A DNA stretch of 64,000 bases, taken from positions 124,001 to 188,000 of the forward strand of contig OZ253584.1 in the NCBI GenBank assembly GCA_965263165.1, in the 5' to 3' direction. Below are positions 61,010 through 64,000 of this stretch, in pieces; position 1 is the first letter of the stretch, and each line of letters begins with the position of its first letter. Under the pieces are notes generated by a model. That model was not told the DNA's origin, searched no databases, and worked only from the letters and a program-made list of their open reading frames with translations. The translations under genes were made by a program, and so were the position numbers. This DNA is from SAR202-VII-2 sp965263165. GTDB taxonomy: Bacteria > Chloroflexota > Dehalococcoidia > Lucifugimonadales > SAR202-VII-2.

Positions 61010-61816
61010 TCAGTAGTATTCTTTATTATCCAGCCAGGCGATGGCGGTCTGCTCGTCTTGTTCGATGGCTATCTCCACAGCCCGCTTTGCGTCTTCCAGG
61101 AGTCCCTTCGACCGCCAGCGCAGGGTGGAGGATTCGACAACCAATTGCTGGATCTCGCCTTGGGTTGCTTCTGGCACCAAAGGCAAGACAATCTGCTTAA
61201 GTGCATCTTTATTGATGGCGGCGAGGATCGTACCACTGCAACCTTTCCTGAGTTGCAACTGCCCTACCATACTTTTCAATAATACAAGTAATGTTTCCGA
61301 GTTACACGAGGTTGGATTGATGACATAGAATCCAGTTGAACAGATGGCTTGGTCATATTCTGGGTCTATCAAAGCGATGCTGTCCAATGAGCCCTCAATG
61401 GACGAAACGATCACGTCGCCCACCGACACCTTTCGTCGCGCCCGGCTTGGCAAGTCCTCCGCTAGCGCCACCATGCAGTCGGCTATTTCCCCGTTGGCTG
61501 CAATATCGGCAAGTTCAATGTATTTATATTCTGTTGCATCCACCGGCATGAAGGTCTTGTCTTTCAAGTGCGTCAGTGCTCCAAGCGTGTCCCACCCGCC
61601 AGTGTAGTTCTTGATGGAGGAAATGATTCCGTCATATTTCGGCTGGAAGTAGTCAGCGTCAACACGACCGGCGTGGCATGCGTCAGAGAAACTTCTGACG
61701 AACGATGGCTGATGCTTAGGTCGCCAGTCAGCCAGGCCCAGTTCACCGAGGAGAAGGGTCTGGGCCTGGCGATATTTTAGGGAATTATATCGGATAGTGC
61801 CCGAGCGTCTGGATGG
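61010..61816 (-). pseudogene. Type I restriction specificity subunit (HsdS), C-terminal half
   Basis: The minus-strand frame is open from 61816, right after an in-frame TGA, and reads YRQAQTLLLGELGLADWRPK then DADYFQPKYDGIISSIKNYT. It continues through FYVINPTSCNSETLLVLLKS and GCSGTILAAINKDALKQIVL to EIQQLVVESSTLRWRSK. This is the central conserved helix plus the second target-recognition domain and distal helix of an HsdS. The first recognition domain is missing and no normal start codon exists upstream (TTG 61567 is the first). No hsdM or hsdR gene is in view, so it is a remnant. Confidence 0.8.
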
Positions 61817-62104
61817 TCAAAGGAGGTTGGCAGCCCGGTACGCTTCCTCTGGAGCTTCATACATTCCCAGCCATTCCCTAGCCTCCTTTGCATTTAGAGG
61901 CTCAAGGTCATAGACCTCTCCTTGCTCAGCAAGCATTATCACTGCCTCTGCCATACTGACTGGCGCTACGCCAATTCCCTGGCCTTCGTGGCCCCGATAG
62001 ACGACTAACGTGGCAGTGAACAATCGCCCGTCCTCGTCAATGTAAAGACACTCGTGGGTGGGATTTCCGGCGAGCCCGTCGAGTTCCCCGCAGAATACTT
62101 TCAT
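61817..62104 (-). CDS. Small hypothetical protein, 95 aa
   Basis: It starts MKVFCGELDGLAGNPTHECL with GAGAG upstream; an ATG at 62164 is an alternative. FTATLVVYRGHEGQGIGVAP and EAVIMLAEQGEVYDLEPLNA suggest a compact alpha/beta protein. Family not recognised. Its TGA is directly in frame with the HsdS remnant. It is the last gene of the run of tiny genes. Confidence 0.6.
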   Translation of the reverse strand: MKVFCGELDGLAGNPTHECLYIDEDGRLFTATLVVYRGHEGQGIGVAPVSMAEAVIMLAEQGEVYDLEPLNAKEAREWLGMYEAPEEAYRAANLL

Positions 62105-62117
62105 CGCTCTCTCGAGG

Positions 62118-62303
62118 TTAGGAGGTTTCAAGGCGTTCCTCAAGAGGTTGTGTGGGGTGGGCATAGCCCTCGTCGGATGCCCTCTGCTTCGGTGCCCCGC
62201 CCCGCACCACGGCCTTGGCCAGGGCCTCCGGCGTGGCCCGGATGCGCAGGTCCTTGACCCGTGCCTCGGACTCCTTCCGTTTGCTCTTTCGGCTCGTCGC
62301 CAT
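62118..62303 (-). CDS. Small basic protein, 61 aa
   Basis: GGAGG precedes ATG 62303. MATSRKSKRKESEARVKDLR is Lys/Arg-rich and LRIRATPEALAKAVVRGGAP may be a ribbon-helix-helix-type DNA-binding segment. I do not recognise the family. It starts two bases after the stop of the previous gene. Confidence 0.55.
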   Translation of the reverse strand: MATSRKSKRKESEARVKDLRIRATPEALAKAVVRGGAPKQRASDEGYAHPTQPLEERLETS

Positions 62304-62304
62304 G

Positions 62305-62553
62305 TCAACCTCCGTCATACTCGAAGCGGTAGACGCACCATGTAGCGTACTCAACTCCTTCTTTTCCGGACCCGTCCATTCCAGATGAGGGCTCGCATCC
62401 TCTGAACTCCGCTTGCCGCTTCTCCACCGCGAGCGCTTCACTCTTTGTGTCAACCATAGCGATGATTCCAAAGTTGCGCAGGGTCGGATGCACGCTCTGC
62501 AACTCGACGACCTTGCCCTCTGGGTTCGTGGTTATTCCTACTCTGCAGGACAT
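62305..62553 (-). CDS. Small hypothetical protein, 82 aa
   Basis: Starts ATG 62553. SCRVGITTNPEGKVVELQSV then HPTLRNFGIIAMVDTKSEAL resembles a one-domain alpha/beta fold of GIY-YIG-like length, but without the catalytic signature I would need. It overlaps no neighbour and precedes the basic protein by two bases. Confidence 0.5.
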   Translation of the reverse strand: MSCRVGITTNPEGKVVELQSVHPTLRNFGIIAMVDTKSEALAVEKRQAEFRGCEPSSGMDGSGKEGVEYATWCVYRFEYDGG

Positions 62554-62563
62554 GGGGCTAATC

Positions 62564-62809
62564 TCATGGCTGCTGCTTGAAGCCCATAGGACCTTTCTGT
62601 GCATCAAGCAACCCCTGCACCATGCCTACCAGAGTGCCCAGAGTGGCTTCGATAGTGGTCAGACGGGTTTCGATGTCAGCAAGACGAGACTCGACATTCG
62701 TGAGTCGAGTCTCAACCTGTGTGAGACGAGACTCGACATTCGTGAGCCTTTCCTCAACAGCGCCGACTCGGTTTTCGAGACCGCGTATTCTGTCCATCGT
62801 TACCATCAC
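62564..62809 (-). CDS. Coiled-coil protein with repeated VESRL/VETRL units
   Basis: 81 residues, almost all heptad repeat: RLTNVESRLTQVETRLTNVE then SRLADIETRLTTIEATLG. It is probably an oligomerisation module, and a soluble one since it has no membrane helix. The repetitive composition makes family assignment unsafe. Confidence 0.6.
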   Translation of the reverse strand: MMVTMDRIRGLENRVGAVEERLTNVESRLTQVETRLTNVESRLADIETRLTTIEATLGTLVGMVQGLLDAQKGPMGFKQQP

Positions 62810-62832
62810 GCCTCCTGAGATGCCATGTCAGC

Positions 62833-63081
62833 TTACTGGAAGTTGACTTGCGTATGGTACTTGGCGACACCTTTTTCCAGGCCGACCTCAAGGAATGGGA
62901 TGCTAAAGTGGAGAGTGTCGAAGGCTTGCCGGATGGCGGCATCGAGTCCCTTCTCGGTGTTCACCTTGAACTCCGCCGTGACGGGTGAGTTCGCCCCTAC
63001 TTCGCATTCCAAAGCGACCATCGAGGTATCGCCAGTTGGCGACACCTCTATCTTGACTACACGTACCTCTCCGCGTTCCAT
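62833..63081 (-). CDS. Small hypothetical protein, 82 aa
   Basis: MERGEVRVVKIEVSPTGDTS then MVALECEVGANSPVTAEFKV suggests a beta-rich start followed by helices (KGLDAAIRQAFDTLHFSIPF). GGAGG is upstream (about 63088). Unknown family; it sits in the run of tiny genes between two coiled-coil proteins. Confidence 0.5.
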   Translation of the reverse strand: MERGEVRVVKIEVSPTGDTSMVALECEVGANSPVTAEFKVNTEKGLDAAIRQAFDTLHFSIPFLEVGLEKGVAKYHTQVNFQ

Positions 63082-63090
63082 GTCAGCCTC

Positions 63091-63336
63091 CTAAAAGTTG
63101 ATGCCTCGCGGTTGGTCGTTCTGCCACCAGATGATCATGTCGAGCTTGTCGTCCAGCACCTTCAGGCCATCGGCGAGCTGCTGGCTGAGCCTTTGCTCCA
63201 AGGCGTCCATCTTGGTAGAGAGCTCACGACTAAGCGCATGCCCAAGGGCATTGATCATCTGCTCCATATCGGTCTTCGTGGCGAAGGACTGCTGGGCCTG
63301 TTCCAGGGCGCTGAGCCGTTCTTCTGTCGTTGCCAT
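63091..63336 (-). CDS. Coiled-coil protein, 81 aa
   Basis: MATTEERLSALEQAQQSFAT then MDALEQRLSQQLADGLKVLD is predicted as two amphipathic helices. The C terminus has IIWWQNDQPRG. No family was recognised. It could form hetero-oligomers with the other coiled-coil protein in the run. Confidence 0.5.
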   Translation of the reverse strand: MATTEERLSALEQAQQSFATKTDMEQMINALGHALSRELSTKMDALEQRLSQQLADGLKVLDDKLDMIIWWQNDQPRGINF

Positions 63337-63363
63337 AGGGTCACACCGCTACCGAGACACGTT

Positions 63364-63642
63364 CTACAAATGGGAAACGGAGACATTACCGAACTCATCG
63401 ACCTGGACAAGCTCGCGCTTTTCGCCACCAAAGACAACCAGGCCGATCCAGACGACGCCCCAGAACCCAAAGGTTATGAGCGTGATGATCAGGTGCAGAA
63501 TGTGATTGACGCGATGGCCGCGCACTAAGACTGCCTGGAAATCACCTTGCGACTCAACCCTGAGTCCCTGTGCAATGATGCTGGTGATCCGCCGCGCCAT
63601 CAGGTCCTTCCTCTCGTCGGTTGTCTTACGGGCAGTTGTCAT
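63364..63642 (-). CDS. Small membrane protein, 92 aa
   Basis: A soluble N-terminal region (MTTARKTTDERKDLMARRIT) precedes one or two membrane helices, HILHLIITLITFGFWGVVWI then GLVVFGGEKREL. Similar AVLVRGxRVNHxLHL proteins occur in actinobacteria, from memory. It is probably the first gene of the tiny-gene run; a large hairpin lies in its leader. Confidence 0.6.
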   Translation of the reverse strand: MTTARKTTDERKDLMARRITSIIAQGLRVESQGDFQAVLVRGHRVNHILHLIITLITFGFWGVVWIGLVVFGGEKRELVQVDEFGNVSVSHL

Positions 63643-63676
63643 CGGGTGGCTCCCCTTGCATGCCAAGGATGTGGCT

Positions 63677-63774
63677 ACTTGGCAGTCACCGCAATCCAGG
63701 CATGGCCGCAAGGGGAACCGTGAAGCCCATCCTTGCGGATGCCATGCCGTCATTGCGGAGAGTGACTGCCAAGT
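63677..63774. promoter_or_regulatory. 98-nt imperfect palindrome in leader of the tiny-gene run
   Basis: ACTTGGCAGTCACCGCAATC pairs with the complement near 63755-63774, and inside it GGCATGGCCGCAAGG pairs with CCTTGCGGATGCCATGCC. Two small bulges (4 and 3 bases) interrupt the arms. It would form a cruciform in DNA or a long hairpin in RNA. It lies 35 bases upstream of the membrane-protein ATG at 63642. Confidence 0.7.
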
Positions 63775-63880
63775 CTCTTCGACCGTAGCAATCAAAGGGA
63801 AGGTTGTCAAGCGATTCTAAGACTGCTAAGCCTGAATCCACCGAAGGAGGACGTGTGGGCAGTCTCGTGAAGAAGGAAGA

Positions 63881-63947
63881 GGGTGCTCCTTTGCTTCTGG
63901 GATAATGGTTTTGGACCACAAAACCAACCCAACAACAAGGAGCACCC
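63881..63947 (+). promoter_or_regulatory. Inverted repeat that sequesters a transposase ribosome site
   Basis: GGGTGCTCCTT (63881-63891) is the exact complement of AAGGAGCACCC (63937-63947). The second arm contains AAGGAG, six bases before the transposase ATG. The RNA hairpin would hide the ribosome site, as in other transposons that limit transposase synthesis. Confidence 0.65.
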
Positions 63948-63952
63948 AATAG

Positions 63953-64000
63953 ATGCTACCACGCAACCATCCCGACCGTATCCGTATCGCCTTCGACGAC
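63953..64000 (+). CDS. Transposase, first 16 codons (IS1380-like), runs off right edge
   Basis: ATG 63953 opens MLPRNHPDRIRIAFDD before the window ends. This matches, from memory, the start of IS1380-type transposases (LPRNHPDRIRIAFDDHRLV). The hairpin upstream supports a mobile-element origin. Too little sequence is present to verify the family. Confidence 0.6.
   Translation, partial: MLPRNHPDRIRIAFDD

Noticed and set aside
1..64000. tRNA or rRNA genes
   Set aside because: I found no cloverleaf with a GTTC-type T-loop and matching acceptor, and no rRNA-like blocks. A tRNAscan-SE run would be decisive.

Overview
The window looks like a high-GC genome of the SAR202-like / Dehalococcoidia side of the Chloroflexota. 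It may be a metagenome-assembled genome. The evidence is indirect: a hopanoid operon, six related MFS carriers, an enolase-superfamily gene, many orphan catabolic enzymes, and GC-rich intergenic repeats. There is no rRNA or other taxonomic marker, so the assignment is an inference. I saw no convincing tRNA or rRNA gene and no CRISPR array.

Layout. 1-4988 (minus) is a tightly packed hopanoid operon in transcription order: polyprenyl synthase, hpnH, a 112-aa conserved unknown, hpnG-like, hpnA, and the first 252 codons of squalene-hopene cyclase, which runs off the left edge. 5214-9049 is an Mre11/Rad50-like pair whose ATPase has no zinc hook. 9271-12250 holds an MFS carrier, a tandem 199-bp GC-rich repeat and a SRAP-domain protein. 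12496-16150 is a STAND/NB-ARC ATPase gene split by a 1042-bp IS481-family element; removing the element restores an 868-codon frame with an HEPN-like motif at the junction. 16267-22221 is a phage-like remnant (small-terminase candidate, large terminase, portal, small ORFs, orphan HicB, captured enolase fragment). 22320-27736 holds a lipoprotein hydrolase, a group II intron domain V relic, a heme-oxygenase-like/enolase fusion and two tandem alpha/beta hydrolases. An IS5-family element lies at 27763-28955. 29224-39121 holds five MFS paralogues, interrupted by a Fic protein, a PIN/Phd module and a dead TA module. 39195-47962 is metabolic: NYN fragment, Smr, GYD, ornithine-cyclodeaminase-like, NHL-repeat, NCS2 permease fused to an ATPase-like domain, and VOC proteins. 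48383-51097 is a more AT-rich island with RmuC and a three-gene membrane/unknown operon. 51346-55722 has two PIN TA modules flanking a long hydantoinase-B-like gene. 55811-60183 has a frameshifted acyltransferase, a duplicated ankyrin protein, a haloalkane dehalogenase and a lactonase-like enzyme. 61010-63642 is a truncated HsdS plus a run of seven tiny genes, and the right edge starts a transposase.

How it fits together. The metabolic genes suggest a heterotroph that takes up and dismantles scattered organic molecules (MFS carriers, hydrolases, dehalogenase, enolase, VOC and cyclodeaminase-type enzymes). The accessory genes record repeated invasion by IS elements, a phage, an intron and TA modules, many now broken. 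The most unusual signal is a repeated locus: a sigma70-like promoter with an embedded GAAC-N4-GTGC box in four copies, three of them followed by a related structured stretch of about 200 nt and then GACGG-type motifs spaced about one helical turn apart.
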